From an uncultured Collinsella sp. (GTDB lineage Bacteria > Actinomycetota > Coriobacteriia > Coriobacteriales > Coriobacteriaceae), in contig CATYSO010000028.1 of the NCBI GenBank assembly GCA_958412345.1, forward strand, positions 1 to 23,079: a stretch of 23,079 bases of DNA, given 5' to 3'. The position numbers and the translations under genes are program-made. Under the pieces are notes generated by a model. That model was given only the letters and a program-made list of their open reading frames with translations, was not told the origin of the DNA and did not search any database. Position 1 is the stretch's first letter; each line of letters opens with the position of its first letter. Shown piece after piece: positions 1-7,167 of the stretch.

Positions 1-118
1 TGCCTCCCTTTTCTCGAACCTTAATTTCAAAGTCCAAGAAATGGGATGCAGTTCACCTTCGAGGCCGAGCGCAAAATGGATTCTAAAAAACACCTTGCCA
101 AATAGGAGCGTCAGACCA

Positions 119-165
119 GAAGCGCCCCCGTTCGTAGCTCCGAAGGAGCAGAACGGGGGCGCTTC
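119..165 (-). terminator. Long GC-rich hairpin after the metal ATPase gene
   Basis: Arms 119-133 and 151-165 are perfectly complementary over 15 bp. Inside them 137-141 and 145-149 add 5 more pairs around a GAA loop, with a small bulge between. It lies 57 bp past the stop of the leftward ATPase gene. Neither side carries a clear run of T, so termination is likely but not certain. The bases to its left (1-118) hold nothing I recognise. Confidence 0.6.
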
Positions 166-222
166 ATTGGTCGAGGACGTTTTCAAAACCAAGCCCGGCC
201 CCGGCCGGAGGGACCACAGGCG

Positions 223-2175
223 CTACAGGTTCTTGACACCCATCGCGCGCATGGCGTTCAGGATGGCGATGATCGCCACGCCCACGTCGCCAAAGACGGC
301 AAGCCACATGTTGGCAATGCCCAGTGCCGCGAGAACCAGGATCAGCAGCTTAACGCCCAGCGCAAAGATGATGTTCTGCCAAACAATTGACATGGTCTTG
401 CGCGCCACACGGATGGCATGGGCGATGTTGGACGGCTTGTCATCCATGAGCACCACGTCGGCGGCCTCAATCGCGGCGTCGGAACCCATAGCGCCCATGG
501 CAATGCCAACGTCTGCGCGGGTGAGCACGGGTGCATCGTTGATGCCGTCGCCGACAAAGGCGAGCTTGCCCTTGCCCGATTCGGCTGCCAGCAGCGCTTC
601 AACACGCTCGACCTTGTCGCCCGGCAGCAGCTGCGCGTGGAACTCGTCGAGCCCAAGCCGCTTGGCCACCGCAGCAGCCACTTCCTCGCGGTCGCCCGTG
701 AGCATGACGGTGCGCTTGACGCCGGCGGCGTGCAGGTCGCGGATCGTCTGCTCGGCATCGGCCTTAACGGTGTCTGCAATTACGATGTGGCCGGCATAGG
801 TGCCGTCAACGAGCACATGCAGAACCGTTCCGACGATCTCGCAATCGGGAGCTTCGACTCCGGCCGCGGTGAGCATCTTTGCGTTGCCAACGACGACGTG
901 CTTGCCGTCGATGGTTGCCGTCACGCCGTGGCCCGCGTCGTTGGCGGAGTCGCTAACGCGCTTGGGGTCGACCTCGCCCTGGTAGGCGGCGCGCACCGAC
1001 TGCGCGATGGGATGGTCGGAGAATGACTCAGCGAGGGCTGCGATCTCAAGCAGCGATTGCTCGGTATAGCCTGCCTTGGGGTGCACCGCGACTACCGAGA
1101 ACGTGCCGTTGGTGAGCGTGCCGGTCTTGTCAAAGACGACGGTGTCCACATCGGCGAGCGTCTCGAGGTAGTTGGAGCCCTTGATGAGGACGCCCAGCTT
1201 GGATGCGCCGCCGATGCCGCCAAAGAAGCTCAGCGGCACGCTGATCACGAGCGCGCACGGGCAGCTGACGACCAGGAAGGTCAGGCCGCGCAGGATCCAG
1301 TCGGACCAGGCGCCGGTGACCAAGCCGCCACCGAGCGCGAGTACCGCGGCCGCGCCGGTGACGGCGGGCGTGTAGACGCGGGCGAAGCGCGTGATGAAGT
1401 TCTCGGTGCGTGCCTTCTTCTCGCTGGCGTTTTCCACGAGCTCCAGGACGCGTGCGACGGTGGACTCGCCAAAGGGCTTGGTGGTGCGCACGTGGATGAG
1501 GCCCGTCATGTTGATGCAGCCGCTGATGATATCGTCGCCGGACTTGGCGGGGCGGGGGACTGACTCGCCCGTGAGCGCGGCGGTGTCGAGCTGGGTTTCG
1601 CCCTCGACGATGACGCCGTCGATAGGCACGCGCTCGCCGGGCTTGACCACGATCACGGTGCCCACGGCGATGTCATCGGGAAAGACCTGTTCGAGCGTGC
1701 CGTCGGGCTGCTCGACGTTAGCGTAGTCGGGCGCGATGTCCATCATGGCGCTGATCGACTTGCGGCTCTTGCCCACGGCGTATGCCTGGAACAGCTCGCC
1801 GACCTGGTAGAACAGCATGACGGCGGCGCCTTCGGCCATGTGCGGGTCGGTATCGGGGAAGAACACCATGGCAAACGCGCCGATGGTCGCGACGGCCATA
1901 AGGAAACTTTCGTCGAAGGCCTTGCCGCGGCGGATGTTATTGAATGCCTTTTGTAGTACGTCGTATCCGGCAATCAAAAACGGCACGAGGAACAGCACAA
2001 AGCTGGCGTAGATGTCGCCCGGGGTGCCGAATGCGGCGGTGAGGGTGCCGAGCTCATCGAGGGCGTACACCACGGCAAAAATGCCCAGTGCTACCAAGAT
2101 GCGGTTGCGCTTATGCTCAAGGGACTCTTTCTTCTTGCGCTTCTTCTTTTTCTTTTTGGGATCGGCGGCTGTCAT
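223..2175 (-). CDS. Heavy-metal P1B-type ATPase (Zn2+/Cd2+/Pb2+ exporter class)
   Basis: Integral membrane pump that would export Zn2+, Cd2+ or Pb2+ from the cytoplasm using ATP. In the 650-residue product I see the actuator TGES (202-205), the metal-binding CPC in a membrane helix (305-307), the phosphorylation site DKTGT with Asp349, the HP pair typical of P1B pumps (388-389), MLTGD (491-495) and GDGIND (542-547). Near the C-terminus Lys609 and the DxG motif at Asp630 match the ZntA-like P1B-2 pattern. The N-terminus has no HMA domain; a lysine-rich run (residues 7-16) precedes the first helix. A separate HMA protein is encoded just upstream. The start has GAGAGG about 8 bp before the ATG. 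It is the last gene of the operon with the ArsR-type regulator, and an operator copy lies 22 bp before its start. The exact metal is not determined by sequence. Confidence 0.95.
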   Translation of the reverse strand: MTAADPKKKKKKRKKKESLEHKRNRILVALGIFAVVYALDELGTLTAAFGTPGDIYASFVLFLVPFLIAGYDVLQKAFNNIRRGKAFDESFLMAVATIGAFAMVFFPDTDPHMAEGAAVMLFYQVGELFQAYAVGKSRKSISAMMDIAPDYANVEQPDGTLEQVFPDDIAVGTVIVVKPGERVPIDGVIVEGETQLDTAALTGESVPRPAKSGDDIISGCINMTGLIHVRTTKPFGESTVARVLELVENASEKKARTENFITRFARVYTPAVTGAAAVLALGGGLVTGAWSDWILRGLTFLVVSCPCALVISVPLSFFGGIGGASKLGVLIKGSNYLETLADVDTVVFDKTGTLTNGTFSVVAVHPKAGYTEQSLLEIAALAESFSDHPIAQSVRAAYQGEVDPKRVSDSANDAGHGVTATIDGKHVVVGNAKMLTAAGVEAPDCEIVGTVLHVLVDGTYAGHIVIADTVKADAEQTIRDLHAAGVKRTVMLTGDREEVAAAVAKRLGLDEFHAQLLPGDKVERVEALLAAESGKGKLAFVGDGINDAPVLTRADVGIAMGAMGSDAAIEAADVVLMDDKPSNIAHAIRVARKTMSIVWQNIIFALGVKLLILVLAALGIANMWLAVFGDVGVAIIAILNAMRAMGVKNL

Positions 2176-2196
2176 GATTCAAACCTCTCATTTGAG

Positions 2197-2219
2197 TGTA
2201 TGAACACTCGCTCATATAA
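2197..2219 (-). promoter_or_regulatory. Third SmtB/ArsR-type operator copy, upstream of the ATPase gene
   Basis: This 23-bp stretch matches the operator at 2936-2958 at 19 of 23 positions. It keeps the core TGAACA, four variable bases, then GCTCATATAA or its close equivalent. It lies 22 bp before the ATPase start, inside the gap after the HMA gene. No convincing -35/-10 pair overlaps it, so it may control an internal promoter I cannot define, or act on read-through transcription. Confidence 0.7.
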
Positions 2220-2231
2220 TTTCGCGAGCAA

Positions 2232-2252
2232 AGGCCGCGGCAAGCGCGGCCT
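2232..2252 (-). terminator. Short GC hairpin between HMA and ATPase genes
   Basis: AGGCCGCG at 2232-2239 pairs with CGCGGCCT at 2245-2252 around a 5-nt loop. Only two T follow on the leftward strand, so at most this is a weak terminator or an mRNA processing or stability element separating HMA from ATPase expression. Confidence 0.3.
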
Positions 2253-2274
2253 CGCGGGTCAACGTATGCGCGGG

Positions 2275-2493
2275 TTAGAGAATGATCTCGCAGTCCGGCT
2301 CGGCGTCGGCGGTGAACTCAACGACGCGGTCCAGGACCTCATCGAACTCGGCGTCGTCGGCCTCGAGCGTCAGCTTCTGGGTCATAAAGTTGACCGAAAC
2401 GGACTTGACGCCCTCGAGCTTAGCCAGCTCGTCCTGAAGTTCACGCGCGCAGTTGGCGCAATCGATCTCGTCGAGCTTGAACTGCTTTTTCAT
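2275..2493 (-). CDS. Stand-alone heavy-metal-associated (HMA) domain protein
   Basis: A 72-residue cytoplasmic protein with the ferredoxin-like HMA fold expected of CopZ/ZntA N-terminal domains. The metal-binding loop is DCANC with Cys12 and Cys15. An acidic residue just before the first Cys is seen in Zn/Cd-type HMA domains, whereas copper chaperones usually carry MTCxxC. The acidic C-terminus (ending DCEIIL) adds a third Cys at 69. The start is supported by AAAGGA upstream. It lies between the regulator (63-bp gap) and the ATPase (99-bp gap). The pump lacks its own HMA domain, so this protein probably delivers metal to it in trans; that is inference. Confidence 0.88.
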   Translation of the reverse strand: MKKQFKLDEIDCANCARELQDELAKLEGVKSVSVNFMTQKLTLEADDAEFDEVLDRVVEFTADAEPDCEIIL

Positions 2494-2556
2494 GGTGGGT
2501 TCCTTTCCCTGTGTTAGCGGTCTGGGTGCCGGCCGCGCTGATACCGTGGTTGATTG

Positions 2557-2922
2557 CTATTCGCAGATATGGCTCATGCCCTGGTTAAGCATGGTGTAGA
2601 CGTGATCGTCGGCGAGCGAGTAGAGAATGTTGCGGCCGTCGCGGCGGAACTTGACCAGGTGCGACTGCTTAAGCGTGCGCAGCTGGTGCGACACCGCAGA
2701 CTGCGAGGTTGCGGTCGCTTCGGCGATGTCGGCCACGCAGAGCTCGCGGCCCATGAGGGCATAGAGAATCTTGATGCGCGTGGTGTCGCTGAAGACCTTG
2801 AACAGGTCGGCAAGGTCGTAGAGAAGCTCCTCGTCGGGAAGGTCCTCGGGCGAGCAGGTGGTGGGGAGCACGGGCTCGGTGGCCTCGATGTCGGGTTTCG
2901 TTTCGTCGCCGCGGATGCTCAT
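2557..2922 (-). CDS. ArsR/SmtB-family metal-sensing repressor
   Basis: A 121-residue winged-helix repressor that should release DNA when it binds metal. The recognition region reads SQSAVSHQLRTLKQSHLV (73-90), typical of the family. The C-terminal helix shows the complete SmtB/CzrA alpha-5 zinc site, D-x-H-x10-H-x2-E: Asp105, His107, His118, Glu121. The alpha-3 motif ELCVAD keeps one Cys (62) where CadC-type sensors have two, and Cys23 and Cys120 are further possible ligands. This favours zinc, with Cd/Co/Pb less sure. It starts at ATG 2922 after AAAGGA. It heads the operon with HMA protein and ATPase and probably represses itself through the paired operators at 2936-2992. Confidence 0.93.
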   Translation of the reverse strand: MSIRGDETKPDIEATEPVLPTTCSPEDLPDEELLYDLADLFKVFSDTTRIKILYALMGRELCVADIAEATATSQSAVSHQLRTLKQSHLVKFRRDGRNILYSLADDHVYTMLNQGMSHICE

Positions 2923-2935
2923 TGCAATATCCTTT

Positions 2936-2992
2936 CATATGAACATGCGCTCATATAACTTACTTCCGATTATATGAGCGCATGTTCATATG
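2936..2992 (-). promoter_or_regulatory. Perfect inverted pair of 23-bp metal-repressor operators
   Basis: Bases 2936-2958 and 2970-2992 are exact reverse complements over 23 bp, separated by 11 bp. Each arm is itself an imperfect palindrome of the ArsR/SmtB type, ATATGA at one end and TCATAT at the other. Two repressor dimers could therefore bind. The upstream arm (2970-2992) fills the spacer and part of both promoter boxes; the other lies just downstream of the expected transcription start, ahead of the regulator ATG at 2922. Confidence 0.88.
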
Positions 2993-2996
2993 TCAA
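2969..2996 (-). promoter_or_regulatory. Consensus sigma-70-type promoter of the metal operon
   Basis: On the leftward strand TTGACA (2991-2996) and TATAAT (2969-2974) are both exact consensus boxes with a 16-bp spacer (2975-2990). Transcription should start near 2962. The operator arm 2970-2992 covers nearly the whole element, as expected for a strong promoter that is held off until metal is sensed. Confidence 0.85.
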
Positions 2997-3080
2997 TGAC
3001 GTTCAGGTAATTCGTCGCACAAAATGATGGGGAATAGTGGACGAGATTCCGGACTGAGCGGTTTTGATAGCCGATGCCGG

Positions 3081-3329
3081 GGTGGGTGCCCCCGCGCCGT
3101 GCAAAAATTGGAGTATTCTGCAACTATAGGGGGTCCGTTAATCTATTTCAGGCCAAATAAAGCCGCTCAAGAGTTATCCAAGGGCGGTAAGCAGACAAGG
3201 TCTTCCTCAAATGTTGCCTAATGTTCCCGTTCGATAGCGTTTTTGTTTCTCATTTGGATTAACTTGTGGGTGCTGGAGGGCCGACCCTGCTGAATACTCG
3301 CAATTTTGCACATCGCTAGGGTACCCACC
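3081..3329. repeat. 249-bp element with 42-bp imperfect terminal inverted repeats (MITE-like)
   Basis: The left end 3081-3122 and the reverse complement of the right end 3288-3329 agree at 33 of 42 positions without gaps. Shared words include GGTGGGT, GTGCAAAA and GAGTATTC. Inner parts also agree weakly (GTTAATC on both sides), so it may be two inverted copies of one unit of about 80 bp rather than a classic MITE. The interior (3123-3287) is AT-richer than its surroundings and holds no credible gene. The right end lies 12 bp beyond the stop of the DUF559-type gene. It accounts for most of the gene-free stretch 3001-3341. I see no flanking target duplication. Confidence 0.65.
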
Positions 3330-3341
3330 TTGTTAGCCGGT

Positions 3342-4532
3342 CTAGCTTCCGGCCCCGAAGATTCTGCCCTCGGGCGCGAGGCTGCTTATTTGGGCAAATG
3401 ATGGGCTGTCGGATTCGACAGTCTGCATGTCATCGATTGCCGGAACTTCATTTATTGTCGGATCATCCAGCGTGATGCCTTCGAGTGTTGCTTTTTCGAG
3501 GTCGATTCGTTGACGATCTTCGGAATCCTGGCGAAGCTGCTTCTGAATTCGCTTTTTCTCTTCTATAAACCTTCTGAGCACAAACTGTCTCAGGTCCTCT
3601 TGCATGATTTGAAAGTCTTTTGGCAGACGCGAGGGGCGTATGCCCTCTTTCCGTTGGATCGCCTCCATGACCCTAACGAAAGCGCTGGCATGCATAAAGG
3701 AATAACGACTGACGGTGATGATTCCGTATCCCATGGACGCAAGCGCATTCTTGCGCTCCTCATCGATGGCGCGGTCTTCTTCCGCGTCATGATAAAACCC
3801 GTTGTATTCAATGTCTGTGCGAGATTTCTTTAGATACGCATCCATAAAGAACTTTTTGCGTCTCGTGAGATTCTTTGCGGCAGCGGTGACCTGCACCTCG
3901 TAATCGGTCTCAATTCCCTTAATACCAAGCCCTCCTTCGCTTTTAGGCAGCGTTAGCATCATGACAAAGGCCGTTTCCATAGGAGACCGGCATCCGTCGC
4001 GCACACATTGGATTGCCTTTCGGGCAAGGGCCAGACCGTCGCATCTGGTAATGGAATTAAAGAACTGTTTTAACCTTTCGGTCGAGGTGAGCGCGAAACG
4101 CTCGTTATACGAGGTGGAAGAGCCGGTTCCAAGGGAGTAAGCGCCGCACAATTCAAAGTAGTACTCCACCAGTTCGCGAAAAGGGAGATAGGTGGCGGCC
4201 TGAAGTGCGCAAAGCTCAACGCCAACAATGAAGATGCCATCTTTGAGCTCTATAAAGCGTGAGTTCGAGAATCGTTTTGACGAAACGTGGCATTGACAGT
4301 TCATTGCATAGCGCGCATTCCTGCGATCAAACACCATCACCTCGAGGGAATCATTTGCGTCGAGGGAAACATCATGTTTGGTGAGCCATTCTGCGGCTGC
4401 GTCAAGGAGCGTTCCGGTGGGACATGATCCGTAAATCGCGGCAGGGTTACAGGGCTCGGTGTCTTTCGCAGACGCCGAATACGCGGCCTGGTAGACCGCT
4501 TTTGCAGTGGTATGTGACAATACGATACTCAT
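3342..4532 (-). CDS. Orphan DUF559/AbiEi-like nuclease-fold protein (copy 1)
   Basis: A 396-residue protein. The N-terminal 150 residues resemble the AbiEi-like part of this family (KDGIFIVGVELCAL at 98-111; YYFELCGAYSL at 124-134). A linker follows with the SPMET motif (183-187) and a GG turn (200-201). The C-terminal part fits the PD-(D/E)XK-like DUF559 pattern: Asp231, then IEYNGFYH with Glu242 and His248, Asp257 and Arg260, and MGYGIITVSR. The tail after about 300 is charged and may form a coiled coil. DUF559 proteins are related to Vsr-type endonucleases; the substrate here is unknown. It stands alone, has visibly lower GC than its neighbours and no clear ribosome-binding site before ATG 4532. 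It is a diverged paralogue of the gene at 12777-13826. Function is inferred; a defence or regulatory role is possible but unproven. Confidence 0.75.
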   Translation of the reverse strand: MSIVLSHTTAKAVYQAAYSASAKDTEPCNPAAIYGSCPTGTLLDAAAEWLTKHDVSLDANDSLEVMVFDRRNARYAMNCQCHVSSKRFSNSRFIELKDGIFIVGVELCALQAATYLPFRELVEYYFELCGAYSLGTGSSTSYNERFALTSTERLKQFFNSITRCDGLALARKAIQCVRDGCRSPMETAFVMMLTLPKSEGGLGIKGIETDYEVQVTAAAKNLTRRKKFFMDAYLKKSRTDIEYNGFYHDAEEDRAIDEERKNALASMGYGIITVSRYSFMHASAFVRVMEAIQRKEGIRPSRLPKDFQIMQEDLRQFVLRRFIEEKKRIQKQLRQDSEDRQRIDLEKATLEGITLDDPTINEVPAIDDMQTVESDSPSFAQISSLAPEGRIFGAGS

Positions 4533-4882
4533 GGTATATATCGTGTCAGCTAATGCCGTGTTGATGGCGCTGAGTGGAAAAGCCGTTTTAGAGGTCTAAC
4601 CAAATGATGTCCAAAAGCTTGACGCAATTATGGGTTGGTATGCCCTAAAATCAATGTTCTCGCAGCTTAGCTATGGCATATAAATACTCAATTGCTGCAC
4701 ATTTGATATCGATGCATCATCATCCGACAACGAATTACGTGTCGGGAATTGGCCGAAATCGTTCAAAATGAGGGTTCAGAATTTGTGATGGCAGATCTAT
4801 CTGTGGAACGTAGGGCGGCCCCGCTGCGGTGTTTCCCGCTGCGAGGCCGCTCGTGAGCAAGCAGTGTTTGTCGTAGGCGTTG
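4533..4882. other. 350-bp gap between nuclease-like gene and exonuclease gene
   Basis: No credible gene is seen. The half next to 4532 is AT-rich and includes TATATA just before the ATG of the nuclease-like gene, a possible -10 box without a matching -35. The half near 4883 is GC-rich, with GCGGCC and GGCCGC arms (about 4814-4852) that could form a loose hairpin after the exonuclease stop. I could not extend it to a convincing terminator. Confidence 0.4.
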
Positions 4883-5851
4883 CTATTTCGCGAAGAGGTT
4901 CTTGAGGTTGAACTCGGCCTGTACCGTGCGGAGCATGAGGTCGGTGTCGTCGAGGCCCAGGTGCTGCTCGTTGGCGTCGGCGGCGAGGGTTCCACGGCGG
5001 CGCGCCCAGTTCTCGAGCGCGGCTGGGGCGGACTCGCGGGGGAGCGAGCGCACGTCGGCGTCCAGGCTGCGGCAGATCTGGCGTGAGTCGATGACAATGA
5101 TCTTGCCGGCGCGGCGTGCCTCGGCGTAACCGTCCAGGTGAATCTTGAACCAGCTGTCCTCAAAGGCGGCGTTGTGCGCCATGTACGGGTACTTCTTCAT
5201 AAGCTTGAGCAGCTGCTTTTGCAGCTCTTTGTTCTCGCGGAAGGGCGTTTTGCCGTCGATGTCGTCCCAGGTAATGTGGTGGATATTCGACAGCGGCACA
5301 TCTTCGCCGCGGTAGATGTCGGGCAGGCCACAGTAGTGCGCCTCGGCGTCGTGCGGGATGGCGTCGCTGGTGAGTTCCATGATCTCCCAGCCGACGTTGA
5401 TGATATAACCGCGTTCGGGTGCACGGCCGGTGGTCTCGATGTCGATACCGAGCACGGTGCCCTGGATGGGCTTGCGGGCGTAGGCCACGCCGAGCGCGTC
5501 GCGGTCACCGCGGATCTCGCGCATAACGGACGCGGCGGTGCGCTTTTGCATCTTGCCGATGGCGGCGCAGGTGTCGGCGTCGGACAGGCCGCGCGAGAGC
5601 GTCGCGGGCGTCACATTGCGCAGGCGTGCCTCGCCAATCTGGTCGCAAAGGTCGCGGTTGCGGTCGGCCAGGTCGCGCACGGTGGCAAAGTCGAAGCCGG
5701 GGTCGTCCTCGGCAGTAAAATACTCGGTCTCGAGCACCTTGAGGGCCTCTTCGCCCTTCTGGCGCTCGGACTCCATGGCACCGTGATCGCCATAGATAAA
5801 CATAGGGATAAACGGTTGGCGTTCGTATTCGAGTGCTTGCGAAACGTTCAT
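4883..5851 (-). CDS. DnaQ-like (DEDDh) 3'-5' exonuclease
   Basis: A 322-residue soluble protein. The C-terminal half has the three exonuclease motifs: ExoI GIDIETTG with Asp137 and Glu139, ExoII AHNAAFEDSWF (225-235) with Asp232, and ExoIII with His297 and Asp302 in HLGLDDTD. This is the DEDDh set, so two-metal-ion 3'-5' hydrolysis of DNA or RNA is expected. The first 130 residues form a charged region without a domain I recognise. The protein is not fused to a polymerase or helicase and has no partner gene beside it, so a repair or RNA-processing role is more likely than replication proofreading. The start ATG 5851 follows AAGGAGC on the leftward strand. The gene is monocistronic. Confidence 0.88.
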   Translation of the reverse strand: MNVSQALEYERQPFIPMFIYGDHGAMESERQKGEEALKVLETEYFTAEDDPGFDFATVRDLADRNRDLCDQIGEARLRNVTPATLSRGLSDADTCAAIGKMQKRTAASVMREIRGDRDALGVAYARKPIQGTVLGIDIETTGRAPERGYIINVGWEIMELTSDAIPHDAEAHYCGLPDIYRGEDVPLSNIHHITWDDIDGKTPFRENKELQKQLLKLMKKYPYMAHNAAFEDSWFKIHLDGYAEARRAGKIIVIDSRQICRSLDADVRSLPRESAPAALENWARRRGTLAADANEQHLGLDDTDLMLRTVQAEFNLKNLFAK

Positions 5852-5932
5852 AGGCTGCTCCTTGGACGGGCCGCGTCGCGCGGCTCGGGGTTACTGAGTT
5901 ATGGCGAGATGATAGTTTACCATGGGCAACTA

Positions 5933-5979
5933 TTGGCACTACGCCTAGGTCAACTACAATACCCTAGTTGACCGCTAGG
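5933..5979 (+). promoter_or_regulatory. Promoter with overlapping dyad before the ArsP_2 transporter
   Basis: TTGGCA (5933-5938) and TACAAT (5955-5960) form a candidate promoter with a 16-bp spacer. GGTCAACTA at 5948-5956 is an exact inverted match of TAGTTGACC at 5965-5973, and outer CCTAG/CTAGG arms (5944-5948, 5975-5979) extend it with a 2-bp bulge. The dyad covers the -10 box and start region, a normal place for a repressor. It is not a good match to the DtxR consensus; the regulator is unknown, though a metal-responsive one fits the gene. Confidence 0.55.
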
Positions 5980-6022
5980 ACTTTTACAATGCGGCCGAAA
6001 GACACGAAAGGTTCCATCCGTC

Positions 6023-7117
6023 ATGGATTTGCTGATTGATATTTTGCTCGACGCCGGCAAGGACACGCTGTCGCTGGTGCCGTTTTTGTTGGTGACGTAT
6101 TTGGCTCTCGAGACTCTGGAGCACGTCGCGGGCGACCGCGTTAACGGCGCCATCAAGCGCGCTGGCGCTGCGGGCCCCGTGGTTGGCTCGTTGTTGGGCA
6201 TGGTGCCGCAGTGCGGCTTTTCGGCAATGGCGGCCACGCTGTACGCCGGTCGTGTCGTGACCTTGGGCACGTTGGTGGCGGTGTTCCTTTCGACCTCCGA
6301 TGAGATGCTGCCGCTGTTGCTTGCCGAGCAGGTGCCCGTGCAGACCATGGCGATGCTTTTGGCTTCGAAGGCACTGATCGCGCTGGTCACGGGCTTTATC
6401 GTGGACGCCGCCATTCGCGGCCTGCGTCGTAACTCTCGCGCGCATGCGGCGATTCGCCGTACCGTGCTGGGAACCGCGGCCAACCCGGCCCACGTGAACT
6501 GCGCGCACGACGACCACACTGGCGGTGACATCATCGACGAGGTGGCCGAGGCGGGCGTGAGCGCCGACCACATCCACGAGTTATGCGAGCGCGACCATTG
6601 CGGTTGCGATGATGATGAAGATGAACATGAGCGCGACCACGGACACAGCCATGATCACGGTCACATGGGCGAGCATGAGCACCACCACGGCCACAGCCAC
6701 GACCACTCCCACGAGGGCGCGCCCGTTCTGTCGATTATCCGCAGTGCGATCTCGCACACCATACAGGTATCGGTATTCATTTTTCTGGTGACGCTGATTC
6801 TGGTCGCCGTGCTCGAGACGTTCGGCGAATCGGCGATTGAGCAGTTCCTGCGCGGTAACGAGACGCTTGCGGTCCTGGGCTCGGCGCTTGTCGGCTTGAT
6901 TCCCAACTGCTCGGCCAGCGTCGTCATCACGCAGCTGTATCTGGAAGGCGCGCTGCAGCTGGCACCGATGCTCGCCGGCACGCTTATCTCCGCCGGCGTG
7001 GGCTACCTGGTGCTGTTCCGCACCAACCGCAGCGCCCGCGAAAACGTCGTGTTCCTGATTATGATGTACGTTATCGGCGCGGGCTGGGGTCTCATCCTCT
7101 CCGCCGTTGGTCTCTAA
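6023..7117 (+). CDS. ArsP_2 family / putative manganese (or arsenic) efflux transporter with His-rich loop
   Basis: A 364-residue membrane protein with two similar halves of four to five helices each. The halves carry matching signature loops, GMVPQCGFS (59-67) and GLIPNCSAS (291-299), as in the PF11449 family annotated as putative manganese transporter or arsenic efflux protein. Between them a cytoplasmic linker (about 135-235) contains a metal-binding stretch very rich in His, Asp and Glu (184-230) with Cys160, Cys188, Cys193 and Cys195. This suggests divalent metal binding and sensing or delivery. The start ATG 6023 has AAAGG about 11 bp upstream, a little far. The gene is alone behind the dyad promoter at 5933-5979 and converges with YaiI. 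The transported ion is not decided by sequence; a thiol-rich arsenical site is not obvious. Confidence 0.85.
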   Translation: MDLLIDILLDAGKDTLSLVPFLLVTYLALETLEHVAGDRVNGAIKRAGAAGPVVGSLLGMVPQCGFSAMAATLYAGRVVTLGTLVAVFLSTSDEMLPLLLAEQVPVQTMAMLLASKALIALVTGFIVDAAIRGLRRNSRAHAAIRRTVLGTAANPAHVNCAHDDHTGGDIIDEVAEAGVSADHIHELCERDHCGCDDDEDEHERDHGHSHDHGHMGEHEHHHGHSHDHSHEGAPVLSIIRSAISHTIQVSVFIFLVTLILVAVLETFGESAIEQFLRGNETLAVLGSALVGLIPNCSASVVITQLYLEGALQLAPMLAGTLISAGVGYLVLFRTNRSARENVVFLIMMYVIGAGWGLILSAVGL

Positions 7118-7167
7118 GTAGATTATTGGGATATGCCGTAAAAGCTGGGGTATACCGTAAAATCTAC
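7118..7167 (+). repeat. Hairpin-forming repeat unit directly after the transporter stop
   Basis: GTAGATT (7118-7124) pairs with AATCTAC (7161-7167). Between them are two similar words, GGGATATGCCGTAAAA and GGGGTATACCGTAAAA. The first part also matches, in the opposite orientation, the hairpin at 7212-7248 (GTAGATT, TTGGGA, ATGCC, AAAA). It may act as a terminator for the rightward transporter. Confidence 0.5.

Noticed and set aside
5944..5979. DtxR/MntR box in the transporter promoter
   Set aside because: The dyad is real, but matching it to the 19-bp DtxR consensus gives too many mismatches. The regulator is left unnamed.
5852..6022. A manganese (yybP-ykoY) riboswitch before the transporter
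   Set aside because: The leader between the likely transcript start and the ATG is only about 55 bp, and I see none of the conserved loop sequences.
6640..6710. Tandem DNA repeats or a CRISPR-like array in the transporter gene
   Set aside because: The repetitive look comes from His/Asp codons of the metal-binding loop and stays in frame. There are no regular spacers.
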